Notes: generated by a model from the letters alone, not told the origin. 7,180 nt of DNA from Acidobacteriota bacterium (GCA_947466555.1 CANIFK010000263.1:1-7180); one strand, 5' to 3'. Positions 1-6,469 are shown, counted from the stretch's first letter. A program made the numbers and translations.

Positions 1-140
1 ATCCCCGTCGTCGCCACACTCCCCACCAGCACCACAAACATCACCGGATTCTTCGCCTGGTGCCGCGGGTCCAGTTTGCAGACCGCCTGCCACGCCGCCG
101 AAACGACGATCGCGCGATGAAACAAAGGTTGAGATTTCAT
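1..140 (-). CDS. kdpB: KdpB, K+-transporting P-type ATPase catalytic subunit (N-terminal fragment)
   Basis: Only the first 46 codons are in the window; the gene continues past the left edge. The protein starts MKSQPLFHRAIVV and contains NPVMFVVLVGS at about residues 31-41, matching the first membrane segment of KdpB (E. coli has NPVMFIVWIGS). KdpB is the ATP-hydrolysing subunit of the KdpFABC potassium pump in the inner membrane; its phosphorylation and nucleotide-binding domains would lie off the window. The ATG at 138-140 lies 9 nt after the kdpA stop and is preceded by AGGGAA, so it is probably translated from the same mRNA. The identification rests on the conserved N-terminus plus operon position; nothing can be said about the integrity of the rest. 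Confidence 0.93.
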   Translation of the reverse strand, partial: MKSQPLFHRAIVVSAAWQAVCKLDPRHQAKNPVMFVVLVGSVATTG

Positions 141-149
141 ACGAGTTCC

Positions 150-1712
150 CTACCGCGCCACAAAGCGCAAATGTTCAACAATCGGACCCAGCGCCAGCGC
201 CGGAATAAAGGCCAGTGCGCCTACAATCACCACCGTCGCCGCCAGCAGTCCCACGAACAGCGACGTATGCGTCGGCAACGTCCCCGGCCCCACCGGCAAC
301 ACCTTCTTCTGCGCCAACGACCCGGCCAGCGCCAGCACCGGCACCGCCACCCAGTACCGCGAAAACAACATCGCCAACCCGCCCACCACATTCACCAGCG
401 GATTGTTCGCGCCATACCCCGCAAACGCGCTGCCGTTGTTATTCCCCATCGATGTGAACGCATAGAGAATCTCCGAAAACCCATGCGGCCCCCGCGCCAG
501 CAACCCGCTCAGCCCCATCGGAAACACCACCCCGATCGCCGTCCCAATCAGCACGCAAGCCGGCGGTATCAGAATCGCAATGGAAACCATCTTCATCTCC
601 TGCGCCTCAATCTTCTTCCCCAGATACTCCGGCGTACGCCCCACCATCAGCCCCGCCAGAAACACCGCCAACACCGCGAACAGAACCAGCCCATACACGC
701 CCGACCCCACCCCGCCAAAAATCACCTCCCCCAACTGCATCAGGAACAGCGGCACCAGTCCGCCCAGCGGCGTAAACGAATCCAGCATCGCGTTCACACT
801 GCCATTCGAAGCCGCCGTCGTCGCCGCCGCCCAGATGCCCGAATTCACAATGCCAAACCGCACCTCCTTCCCCTCCATGTTGTTCGCCTCCGCATACACC
901 ACCACCAGCGTCAGCGGCACCAGAATCAGCACCATCACCGCCAGCAGCGCCCACCCCTGCCGCTTGTCCCCGATCATCTGCCCAAACGTCCGGCACAGCG
1001 CCGCCGGAATCAACAACAGCGCCAGCATCTCCAAGAAATTAGACAGCGGCGTGGGATTCTCAAACGGGTGCGCCGAATTGGCGTTGAAGAACCCGCCCCC
1101 ATTCGTTCCCAACTGCTTAATCGCTACCTGCGAAGCCGCCGGCCCCGTCGTGTCCAGGTTCTGCACCACACCCTGCCCGATCAGCACAATCGCCAGCACC
1201 ACCGACAGCGGCAACAACACATACGAAGTCACCCGGTACACATCACTCCAGAAATTCCCCAACGCATTCACCGACCGCGCCGCAACGCCCCGCGCCAACG
1301 CCGCCATCACCGCAATCCCACTCGCCGCCGAAACAAAGTTCTGCACCGTTAGAGCCACCATTTGCGTCCCGTGACTCAGCGTCGTCTCCCCGCCGTAGTT
1401 CTGCCAGTTGGTGTTGGTCGCAAAACTCACCGCAATGTTCCAAGCCGTATGTGGCTCCACCCCCGGCAAATGCAGCGGATTCCACGGCAGCCAGCCCTGC
1501 AATCGCAGCACCGCATACACCGCCGCCACGCCCAAACAATTGAACGCCAAAAACGCCGCCGCATACACCTGCCACGCCATCTCCGGCCCCGGGTCGGACG
1601 GTCGCGGCGCCCGCCCCGCCAGCACCGCCGCCATGTAATCCCCCAGCGGCCTCACCAACGCCAGCAAAACCCCAAAATAAACAGCAAACTGAACCCAATC
1701 ATTCCCAGTCAT
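150..1712 (-). CDS. kdpA: KdpA, potassium-binding and translocating subunit
   Basis: This 520-aa membrane protein is the K+ channel-like subunit of the KdpFABC ATPase (E. coli KdpA is 557 aa, so it is slightly compact). All four pore-loop regions are visible: TNTNWQNYGGETTL at 99-112, LGTNGGGFFNANSAHPFENP at 201-220, TTAASNGS at 298-305 and GNNNGSAFAG at 423-432. NMEGKEVRFG at 278-287, VGRTPEYLGKK at 367-377 and the C-terminal FVGLL and AFIPALALGP are further family signatures. The third pore loop reads Ser-Asn-Gly where E. coli has Ser-Cys-Gly. The start ATG overlaps the kdpF stop in a TGATG arrangement, which implies translational coupling and fixes the start. Codons end mostly in G, unlike the plus-strand genes. 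No frameshift is visible. Confidence 0.98.
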   Translation of the reverse strand: MTGNDWVQFAVYFGVLLALVRPLGDYMAAVLAGRAPRPSDPGPEMAWQVYAAAFLAFNCLGVAAVYAVLRLQGWLPWNPLHLPGVEPHTAWNIAVSFATNTNWQNYGGETTLSHGTQMVALTVQNFVSAASGIAVMAALARGVAARSVNALGNFWSDVYRVTSYVLLPLSVVLAIVLIGQGVVQNLDTTGPAASQVAIKQLGTNGGGFFNANSAHPFENPTPLSNFLEMLALLLIPAALCRTFGQMIGDKRQGWALLAVMVLILVPLTLVVVYAEANNMEGKEVRFGIVNSGIWAAATTAASNGSVNAMLDSFTPLGGLVPLFLMQLGEVIFGGVGSGVYGLVLFAVLAVFLAGLMVGRTPEYLGKKIEAQEMKMVSIAILIPPACVLIGTAIGVVFPMGLSGLLARGPHGFSEILYAFTSMGNNNGSAFAGYGANNPLVNVVGGLAMLFSRYWVAVPVLALAGSLAQKKVLPVGPGTLPTHTSLFVGLLAATVVIVGALAFIPALALGPIVEHLRFVAR

Positions 1713-1789
1713 CAGAATTTCTCCGGTTTCAAAAGGGCAAACACCAGGTAGCCCAGCAGCGCGCCCGCAACGGCATAGAACGCAATCAT
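1712..1789 (-). CDS. kdpF: KdpF, small stabilising subunit of the Kdp ATPase
   Basis: A 25-aa single-span membrane peptide. Its C-terminal half, GYLVFALLKPEKF, matches the KdpF pattern (E. coli has GYLVYALINAEAF). KdpF sits in the membrane at the KdpA/KdpB interface and stabilises the complex. A near-consensus AAGGAG (1795-1800, read on the minus strand) lies 5 nt before the ATG. The gene overlaps the upstream small ORF by 4 nt (ATGA) and kdpA by 1 nt (TGATG), a tightly coupled block. In-frame ATGs further upstream, for example near 1993, would add a charged, non-membrane extension and lack this ribosome site, so they were not used. Confidence 0.93.
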   Translation of the reverse strand: MIAFYAVAGALLGYLVFALLKPEKF

Positions 1790-1866
1790 GACCGCTCCTT
1801 CACGAACAGCCGCGCCGTCCCCGCGAAAAACGCCAAAGTCAGAATCAGAAAAACAGCGTCTTGCAT
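1786..1866 (-). CDS. 26-aa hydrophobic small ORF at the head of the kdp operon
   Basis: This very short ORF starts MQDAVFLILTLAFFAG and ends VKERS. Residues 4-22 would form one membrane helix, with an acidic residue before it and Lys/Glu/Arg after it. Its TGA overlaps the kdpF ATG as ATGA, and its AAG GAG codons (Lys-Glu) double as the kdpF ribosome site, so translation of the two looks coupled. GGAG lies only 2 nt before its own ATG, a tight but possible spacing. I recall similar unnamed single-helix ORFs ahead of kdpF in other genomes but could not check. It may be an extra small Kdp subunit or a leader peptide that sets kdpF translation. The function is unknown, and the evidence is position, overlap and hydrophobicity. 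Confidence 0.6.
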   Translation of the reverse strand: MQDAVFLILTLAFFAGTARLFVKERS

Positions 1867-1897
1867 GTCTCCAATCTGCCGGAATGTCCGCGAAGAC

Positions 1898-1926
1898 TTT
1901 GTAAGGATCCCGGCCACGGCCATAAA
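1898..1926 (-). promoter_or_regulatory. Possible kdp operon promoter
   Basis: Reading the minus strand, TTTATG (1921-1926) and TACAAA (1898-1903) are separated by 17 nt and would start transcription about 25 nt before the small ORF. The matches to the sigma-70 consensus are partial (3 of 6 and 4 of 6). The 80-nt gap between the divergent genes leaves little room for other elements. The same two blocks read on the plus strand have the right spacing for a promoter of the amidase gene, so the two may compete. KdpE-type control is plausible from the family but no clear KdpE site was recognised. Confidence 0.27.
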
Positions 1927-1946
1927 GAAAATGCAAAGATCTGTGA

Positions 1947-2900
1947 ATGCGCCTGCTGTTCCTCCTCGCCGCCCTCCCCGCCTTCTCCGCCACCCACCAG
2001 ATCGTCGCCGAAACCTACCACCACACCTTCTCCGCCGCCCACCCCGTCCTCCTCCGTATCCAACCCGGCGACACCATCTCCACCAAAACCGTCGACTCCG
2101 CCGGCTTCGACTACCAACTCATCCGCCGCACCAAAACCCACGGCAACCCGCTCACCGGCCCCTTCTACATCGAAGGCGCCGAACCCGGCGACGCCCTCCT
2201 CGTCCGCATCGATAAACTCACGCCCAACCGCCCCACCGGCTACACCGGCCGCTCCGTCGGCGTCAAAGATCTCCCCGATAATCTCCAAGCCCCCACCCCC
2301 GATCCGGACGCCGTCATCAAGGGCTACAACTACCTCGTCCCCTGGGTCATCGATCTCAAATCCAACACTTCCCGCCCCAAGGATTCCGCCCCCAATTTCT
2401 CTTTCCCCAACCGCCCCATGCTCGGCTGCATCGGCGTCGCCCCCGAAGGCAACTACTCCCCCCGCTCCGGCCCCGCCGGCTACTGGGGCGGCAATATCGA
2501 CTACAACTGGGTCCGCCCCGGCACCACCGTTCTCCTCCCCGTCTTCCACTCCGGCGGCCTGCTTTTCTTCGGCGACGGCCACGCCCTCCAAGGCGACGGC
2601 GAAGCCATCGGCTCCGGCGTCGAAACCTCGCTCGACGTCACCGTCACCGTCAGCCTCCGCAAGAAAGCCCGTCTCACCGGCCCCCGCGCCGAAACCAAGG
2701 ACTACATCATCTCCATCGGCGCCAAGCCCGATGGCACTCTCAATCAGACCCTCGACATCGCCCTCACCGACATGCTCCGCTGGCTCATCGAAGAGCAACA
2801 AATGAAGCCCGCCGAAGCCCACCTCCGCATCGGCGCCAGCGCCTTGCTCGACATCGTCACCCTCTCCGGCTCCACCGCCGTCCGCCTCCCCCGCCGGTAA
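1947..2900 (+). CDS. Secreted acetamidase/formamidase family protein (FmdA/AmdA)
   Basis: This 317-aa protein has a short signal peptide (MRLLFLLAALPAFSA, predicted cleavage after residue 15). Family signatures appear in order: PGDTI at 40-44, GPFYIEGAEPGDALLVRI at 71-88, a GCIGVAPEG block at 160-168, and GDGHALQGDGE at 209-219 followed by ETSLDVTV. The GDGHA-QGDGE segment holds acidic and His residues expected to bind the active-site metal. The family hydrolyses formamide, acetamide or other short amides to ammonia and an acid. The secretion signal suggests periplasmic action, but the natural substrate is uncertain. It is shorter than the roughly 400-aa classical formamidases. A TGA lies immediately upstream in frame, so the start at 1947 is forced or lies further downstream. 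The ribosome site is poor. The gene is divergent from kdp and seems monocistronic. Confidence 0.9.
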   Translation: MRLLFLLAALPAFSATHQIVAETYHHTFSAAHPVLLRIQPGDTISTKTVDSAGFDYQLIRRTKTHGNPLTGPFYIEGAEPGDALLVRIDKLTPNRPTGYTGRSVGVKDLPDNLQAPTPDPDAVIKGYNYLVPWVIDLKSNTSRPKDSAPNFSFPNRPMLGCIGVAPEGNYSPRSGPAGYWGGNIDYNWVRPGTTVLLPVFHSGGLLFFGDGHALQGDGEAIGSGVETSLDVTVTVSLRKKARLTGPRAETKDYIISIGAKPDGTLNQTLDIALTDMLRWLIEEQQMKPAEAHLRIGASALLDIVTLSGSTAVRLPRR

Positions 2901-2913
2901 GCCATACATACGG

Positions 2914-3184
2914 GTGGACCGCCGGTCGCTCGCCGAAATGTGCCGCCGGTATCACGTAAGATAACTCACTCTCTTCGGCTCCGCCGTTCGCGGCGGAATG
3001 GGACCGGATAGTGATCTCAACATCCTGGTTGAGTTTGAACCCGGAGTCAGAATCGAAGCTGCTGTCCGGGCGAAGAATCGATCTGGTAACCAAGAGCGGC
3101 TTAAAACCCTGGGTGCGCCCTTCGGTAGTTAAAGACGCCCGCGTGATCTATGCGCGAGCCTGCCCCGGCTACAGCCGGCATTAG
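2914..3184 (+). pseudogene. Broken MNT-type nucleotidyltransferase (antitoxin-like) remnant
   Basis: A decayed copy of the small MNT-domain nucleotidyltransferase family (about 100 aa), whose intact members often pair with HEPN toxins. From a GTG at 2914 one frame reads VDRRSLAEMCRRYHVR, then TAA (2962-2964), then LTLFGSAVRGG, GPDSDLN, ILVEFEPG (to 3045). This is the GS-x10-DxD nucleotidyltransferase core, with the second Asp replaced by Asn. The C-terminal half is in the next frame from about 3047: LLSGRRIDLVTKSGLKPWV then RPSVVKDARVIYA, ending at TAG 3182-3184. About ten residues usually found between the halves are missing, so a deletion of length 2 modulo 3 fits the frame change. No HEPN partner follows: 3185-3241 holds no gene. 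It fills most of the 349-base gap between intact genes. Base composition is less C-skewed than the neighbours. Confidence 0.83.
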
Positions 3185-3249
3185 ACAACGCACACACCAA
3201 CAGCCTCCCCCAACGCCAACCGCCCCACCTGACATAAACTGAAAGGCCT

Positions 3250-4059
3250 ATGCGCGCGCTCGCCCTCGCCCTCCTCGCCTTCCCCCTCCTCGCCCAGCAC
3301 GGCCGCTATCTAAGCGATTCCAACAACCCCGCCATCGGCGACCCCAAAGCCATCGCCGCCGGCACCAAGCTCTTCATGGGCTCCTGCGCCGGCTGCCACG
3401 GCCCCGACGGCGGCGGCGGCGCCCGCGGGCCCAATCTCGTTCGCCGCTCCCTCTGGCACCCCCTCTCCGATGACGCCATTTTCCAGGTCATCCGCAAAGG
3501 CGTCCCCGGCACCGACATGCCGCCCACCAAGCTCGAAGACGATCAAACCTGGAACCTCGTCGCCTTCATCCACTCCCTCACCGGCCCCGCCAGCACCAAC
3601 CCCGTCCCCGGCAACGCCGCCGCCGGCAAAGACATTTTCTGGGGCGCCAAGGCCGGCTGCGCCAACTGCCACGCCATCCGCGGCCAAGGCGGCCGCCTCG
3701 CGCCCGATCTCAGCAACGTCGGCGGCAGCCGCCCCTTGGCCGTCATCCGCGAGTCCATCCTCGAACCCGCGAAAGACCTCTCCTACCTCGGCAACGAAAC
3801 CGCCGTCGTCGAACTCAAAAACGGCAAAACCATCACCGGCGTCGCCAAAAATCGCAGCAACTACTCCCTCCAAATCGTCGACGCCAAAGGCCGCCTCCAC
3901 CTCCTCCAGATGGCCGACGTGAAGAAGTTGACGATCTCCGAAACCACCTCCATGCCGACGGACTTCGCCAAGCGCCTCACCCGCGACGAACTCCGCGACC
4001 TACTCGCCTACCTCGCCGCCCAGGACATCCGCCTCGAAACCGCAAAGGGTTCCAAGTAA
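3250..4059 (+). CDS. Secreted di-heme cytochrome c with a C-terminal TIGR02603-like heme-binding domain
   Basis: A 269-aa protein with a signal peptide (residues 1-15, ending LLA before Gln16). The first cytochrome c domain has CAGCH at 46-50 and a probable axial Met90 in DMPP. The second has CANCH at 137-141, then PDLSNVGG, ESILEPAKDLSYLG, ELKNGKTITGVAKN, a probable axial Met235 in SMP, and LTRDELRDLLAYL. This order matches the 'putative heme-binding domain' family (TIGR02603) known from Planctomycetes, Verrucomicrobia and Acidobacteria. It should transfer electrons in the periplasm. Its stop overlaps the ATG of the quinoprotein gene by one base (TAATG), so it is very probably that enzyme's electron acceptor, standing in for the cytochrome cL-type partner. 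AAAGG at 3242-3246 supports the start, although only 3 nt from it. Confidence 0.92.
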   Translation: MRALALALLAFPLLAQHGRYLSDSNNPAIGDPKAIAAGTKLFMGSCAGCHGPDGGGGARGPNLVRRSLWHPLSDDAIFQVIRKGVPGTDMPPTKLEDDQTWNLVAFIHSLTGPASTNPVPGNAAAGKDIFWGAKAGCANCHAIRGQGGRLAPDLSNVGGSRPLAVIRESILEPAKDLSYLGNETAVVELKNGKTITGVAKNRSNYSLQIVDAKGRLHLLQMADVKKLTISETTSMPTDFAKRLTRDELRDLLAYLAAQDIRLETAKGSK

Positions 4060-5654
4060 TGAAACGCGCACTCCTCTCCCTCCTGCTCGCCACCGCCGCC
4101 TTCGCTCAGGTGCGCAACGAAGACATCGTCAAAGGCCCCGGCGCCGATTGGCTCACCTACGCCGGCACCTACTCCGGCTGGCGCTATAGCCCGCTCAATC
4201 AGATCACCGCCGCCAACGCCAAAAACGTCGTCCCCAAATGGGTCTATCATGTCCCCGGCGCGCGCGGCCTCCGCAGCTCCCCCATCGTCTATCAAGGCGT
4301 TCTCTACATCACCAACACCAACTCCGTCTACGCCATCGACGCCCGCTCCGGCCGCCTCGTCTGGCAGTACGCCGACCCGCGCGCCAAAGAAGGCGGAGTC
4401 AACCGCGGCGCCGCCATCTGGGCCGACAAAATCTACTTCACCACCAGTGACAACTACCTGGTCGCCCTCGATCGCTTCACCGGCTCCCTCATCTTCAATC
4501 GCAAATTCGCCGACATCGAAAAAGGCACCACCTCCACCTCCGCCCCCGTCATTGCCAAGGGTAAGGTCATCGTCGGCAGCGCCGGCGGCGATGGCGGCAT
4601 GCGGGGCTTCATCATGGCCCTCTCCGCCGACAACGGCGACGAACTCTGGAAGACCTACACCGTCCCCGCCAAAGGCGAAAAAGGCTCGGAAACCTGGGGC
4701 GATCTCATCGAATGGGGCGGCGGCGCAGCCTGGCTCTCCGGCACCTACGATGCGGAATTGAACACCCTCTACTGGACCACCGGCAACCCCTGGCCCGATT
4801 ACAACGGCTCCGTTCGCCAGGGCGATAACCTCTACACCTGCGCCCTCCTCGCCCTTGATCTCGACACCGGCAAGATGAAGTGGCACTTCCAGTTCACTCC
4901 GCACGACACCCACGATTGGGACGCCCAAAGCTGGCCCGTGCTCATCGACACGCAGATCATGGGCAAGCCCCGCAAAGTCGTCCTCCACGCCAATCGCAAC
5001 GGCTTCTTCTACGCGCTCGACCGCGTCACCGGCGAGTTCCTCCGTGCCACCCAGCTCATCGACAAAATCACCTGGGCCAAAGGCATCGATGACAAAGGCC
5101 GCCCCATCCTGCTCCCCAACAGCGAACCCACGCCCACCGGCAACTGGGTCTGCCCCAGCGTCAAAGGCGCAACGAACTGGATGGGCCAGTCCTACAACCC
5201 CGCCACCGGCCTGCTCTACGTCCTCACGCTGGAACAATGCGGCATGTACTTCCGCTCGTCCCAAAACCCCGAACCCATGAAGCACTTCTCCGGCGGCGGC
5301 GCCACGGAAGAAGGGGGCCAAGTCGTTCTCCGAGCCCTTGACCCTAAAACCGGGAAACGCGTATGGGAATACCCCATGACCGGCGCCGGCCGCATGTGGA
5401 CCGGCACCGTCTCCACCGCCGGCGGCGTCATTTTCAGCGGTGATGACGACGGACACTTCGTCGCCCTCGACGCCAAAAACGGCAAGAACCTCTGGCACTT
5501 CAACGTCGGCGAACTGCTCACCGCCTCCCCCGTCGTCTACTCGGTGGACGGCAAGCAGTACGTCGCCATCGCCTCAGCTTCAGCGGTCTTCTCCTTCGGC
5601 CTCTTCGAACCGGCTGCCGGCGTCGAACCGCCCGTCATCCAGATGAAGAAGTAG
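4059..5654 (+). CDS. PQQ-dependent (quinoprotein) alcohol dehydrogenase-family protein
   Basis: This 531-aa secreted beta-propeller protein has a signal peptide (residues 1-16, ending AFA before Gln17). Repeated W-motif blades are visible, for example YAIDARSGRLVWQY and ALDLDTGKMKWHF. Compared from memory with methanol dehydrogenase MxaF, it keeps the PQQ-stacking Trp (W225), the metal-ligand Asn in TGN (N243), the catalytic Asp (D286 in PHDTHDWDA) and the PQQ-contacting Arg (R313). It has a second Asp two residues on (D288), the Asp-x-Asp signature associated with lanthanide-dependent XoxF-type enzymes. The adjacent Cys pair before VNRG is absent (KEGGVNRG, 110-117), and the metal-ligand Glu appears as D178. 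NCBI names an 'acido-empty-quinoprotein' group that may include it; this is recall. AAAGGG at 4044-4049 and the 1-nt overlap with the cytochrome gene fix the start. Substrate unknown. Confidence 0.92.
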   Translation: MKRALLSLLLATAAFAQVRNEDIVKGPGADWLTYAGTYSGWRYSPLNQITAANAKNVVPKWVYHVPGARGLRSSPIVYQGVLYITNTNSVYAIDARSGRLVWQYADPRAKEGGVNRGAAIWADKIYFTTSDNYLVALDRFTGSLIFNRKFADIEKGTTSTSAPVIAKGKVIVGSAGGDGGMRGFIMALSADNGDELWKTYTVPAKGEKGSETWGDLIEWGGGAAWLSGTYDAELNTLYWTTGNPWPDYNGSVRQGDNLYTCALLALDLDTGKMKWHFQFTPHDTHDWDAQSWPVLIDTQIMGKPRKVVLHANRNGFFYALDRVTGEFLRATQLIDKITWAKGIDDKGRPILLPNSEPTPTGNWVCPSVKGATNWMGQSYNPATGLLYVLTLEQCGMYFRSSQNPEPMKHFSGGGATEEGGQVVLRALDPKTGKRVWEYPMTGAGRMWTGTVSTAGGVIFSGDDDGHFVALDAKNGKNLWHFNVGELLTASPVVYSVDGKQYVAIASASAVFSFGLFEPAAGVEPPVIQMKK

Positions 5655-5658
5655 CGAA

Positions 5659-5829
5659 CTACTCAGCGCCGTCGGGCATCCGTGATTCGCCACAATGCCC
5701 GTGGCCGCAGCCGCACAGAATATCTGCCGTCTTTCCCTGGCCTTCGCAGTAGGTACTGCAGAAGCTGCTGTCTTCCTGAGCATCACATTGACAACTCGGA
5801 TGGGCGCATTTCGTTTGTGAGTTTTCCAT
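5659..5829 (-). CDS. Small bacterial metallothionein-like protein
   Basis: A 56-aa protein with eight Cys (8, 13, 15, 24, 28, 39, 41, 46) and three nearby His (10, 43, 45). The pattern KCAHPSCQC, then FCSTYCEGQG, then CGCGHGHCG matches the layout of prokaryotic metallothioneins (SmtA/BmtA family), which bind Zn, Cu or Cd in a Cys/His cluster in the cytoplasm. It is slightly diverged: SmtA of Synechococcus has nine Cys and more of them in CxC pairs. A strong AGGAGAG (5837-5843 on the minus strand) lies 7 nt before the ATG. It begins 30 nt after the glycine-rich stress protein gene and is probably cotranscribed with it. Its end lies 4 nt from the convergent quinoprotein gene. It could instead be a Zn-ribbon-like protein, but the dense Cys spacing favours metallothionein. 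Confidence 0.86.
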   Translation of the reverse strand: MENSQTKCAHPSCQCDAQEDSSFCSTYCEGQGKTADILCGCGHGHCGESRMPDGAE

Positions 5830-5853
5830 GGAATTTCTCTCCTGATCGAAAAC

Positions 5854-5867
5854 CCCGGATTACCGGG
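5854..5867 (-). terminator. Weak hairpin between the glycine-rich protein and metallothionein genes
   Basis: CCCGG (5854-5858) and CCGGG (5863-5867) form a perfect 5-bp inverted repeat with a 4-nt loop that includes the stop codon of the upstream gene. On the minus strand it is followed by G and four T. The stem is short for an intrinsic terminator, so it may at most attenuate read-through into the metallothionein gene. Confidence 0.2.
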
Positions 5868-6426
5868 CGCCCATGCGCAACACCGGCTTGTCGGTAGTCG
5901 CAAAGTCGGCTGACGCTTCACCGGACGACGAAATATCTTCCGCCCCGGCAGCCTTCAAGATATCCTTCGCACGAGTTCCCCACGCGCTGTCGTCGCAGTG
6001 AACGGAAAGCAGTATACCGCCGTCCTTCACCCGGCCCTCGTAGCGCTGTGCTTCGTACTCGGGAATCCCCAACCCCACCAGCGCGCCGCTCGCCCCGCCC
6101 AGAACCGCGCCCGCGCCCATACCCGCCAACGCGGCCATAATCGGACCCGCGGCAATAAACGGCCCAACACCCGGAATCGCCAGTGCGCCAATGCCCACCA
6201 GCCAGCCCAGCACGCCGCCGGTCACAACGCCAGCCGCGCCGCCCGTCACCGCTCCCTCCGGTGACTTCGTGGAATTCTCCACGCCCATGTCCTTCGTACC
6301 CAGCGTCTCCGGCTGCAACACCGAGATGTCCGCCGCCCGGAAGCTGTGGTTCCGCAGTTGGCCAAGCGCCTCTTCCAACTGCATCTGGCTCTTCATAATG
6401 CCGTAAACCGAAATTTTCTTGCTCAT
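5860..6426 (-). CDS. Glycine-rich, YflT-like general stress protein
   Basis: The 188-aa product has three parts. Residues 4-37 (KKISVYGIMKSQMQLEEALG onward) look like the ferredoxin-like domain of general stress proteins of the YflT/17M type. Residues 58-120 are a long Gly/Ala-rich hydrophobic stretch with TGGAAGVVTGGVLGWLVG and GAGAVLGGASGALVGLG, a glycine-zipper-like membrane segment. Residues 122-166 (PEYEAQRYEGRVKDGGILLS onward) form a short alpha/beta tail. Such proteins occur in stress-induced clusters of soil bacteria; the molecular role is unknown. Start choice: ATG at 6424-6426 has GGAG 8 nt upstream, and an upstream ATG at 6534 would overlap the BON gene with a basic, unlike extension. 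It follows the BON gene by 43 nt and precedes the metallothionein gene by 30 nt, suggesting one operon. Confidence 0.78.
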   Translation of the reverse strand: MSKKISVYGIMKSQMQLEEALGQLRNHSFRAADISVLQPETLGTKDMGVENSTKSPEGAVTGGAAGVVTGGVLGWLVGIGALAIPGVGPFIAAGPIMAALAGMGAGAVLGGASGALVGLGIPEYEAQRYEGRVKDGGILLSVHCDDSAWGTRAKDILKAAGAEDISSSGEASADFATTDKPVLRMGAR

Positions 6427-6434
6427 TGTGTTTT

Positions 6435-6438
6435 CTCC
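6435..6438 (-). promoter_or_regulatory. Ribosome site fixing the glycine-rich protein start
   Basis: GGAG on the minus strand lies 8 nt before the ATG at 6426. This supports the 188-aa product over a 224-aa version beginning at 6534. Confidence 0.7.
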
Positions 6439-6469
6439 AAACTGTCGTTTCTCGATGGGGGAAAGGTGG

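Noticed and set aside
60..1352. Long open frame on the plus strand opposite kdpA
   Set aside because: Extremely Arg/His/Gln-rich product with no domain; it is the antisense of kdpA, whose conserved motifs settle the coding strand.
1867..1946. Possible c-di-AMP (ydaO-type) riboswitch ahead of kdp
   Set aside because: The divergent gap is only 80 nt, too short for the riboswitch fold, and none of its conserved blocks was seen.
1845..2909. 354-codon open frame on the minus strand opposite the amidase gene
   Set aside because: Gly/Ala/Asp/Glu-rich low-complexity product produced by GC-rich antisense; the plus strand encodes clear FmdA/AmdA motifs.
2980..2997. 7-bp stem with a TTCG loop, terminator-like
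   Set aside because: It lies within the nucleotidyltransferase remnant, encodes its GSAVRGG motif, and has no T run after it.
3165..3178. CCGGC-TACA-GCCGG hairpin at the end of the remnant
   Set aside because: Only a 5-bp stem, inside the C-terminal codons and without a T tract; not convincing as a terminator.
2914..3184. Programmed frameshift or recoding in the nucleotidyltransferase
   Set aside because: There is an in-frame stop as well as a frame change with missing family residues, and no slippery site was seen; decay is simpler.
4008..5498. 496-codon open frame on the minus strand opposite the quinoprotein gene
   Set aside because: Low-complexity Gly/Val/Asp-rich antisense product; the plus strand shows a signal peptide, propeller motifs and active-site residues.
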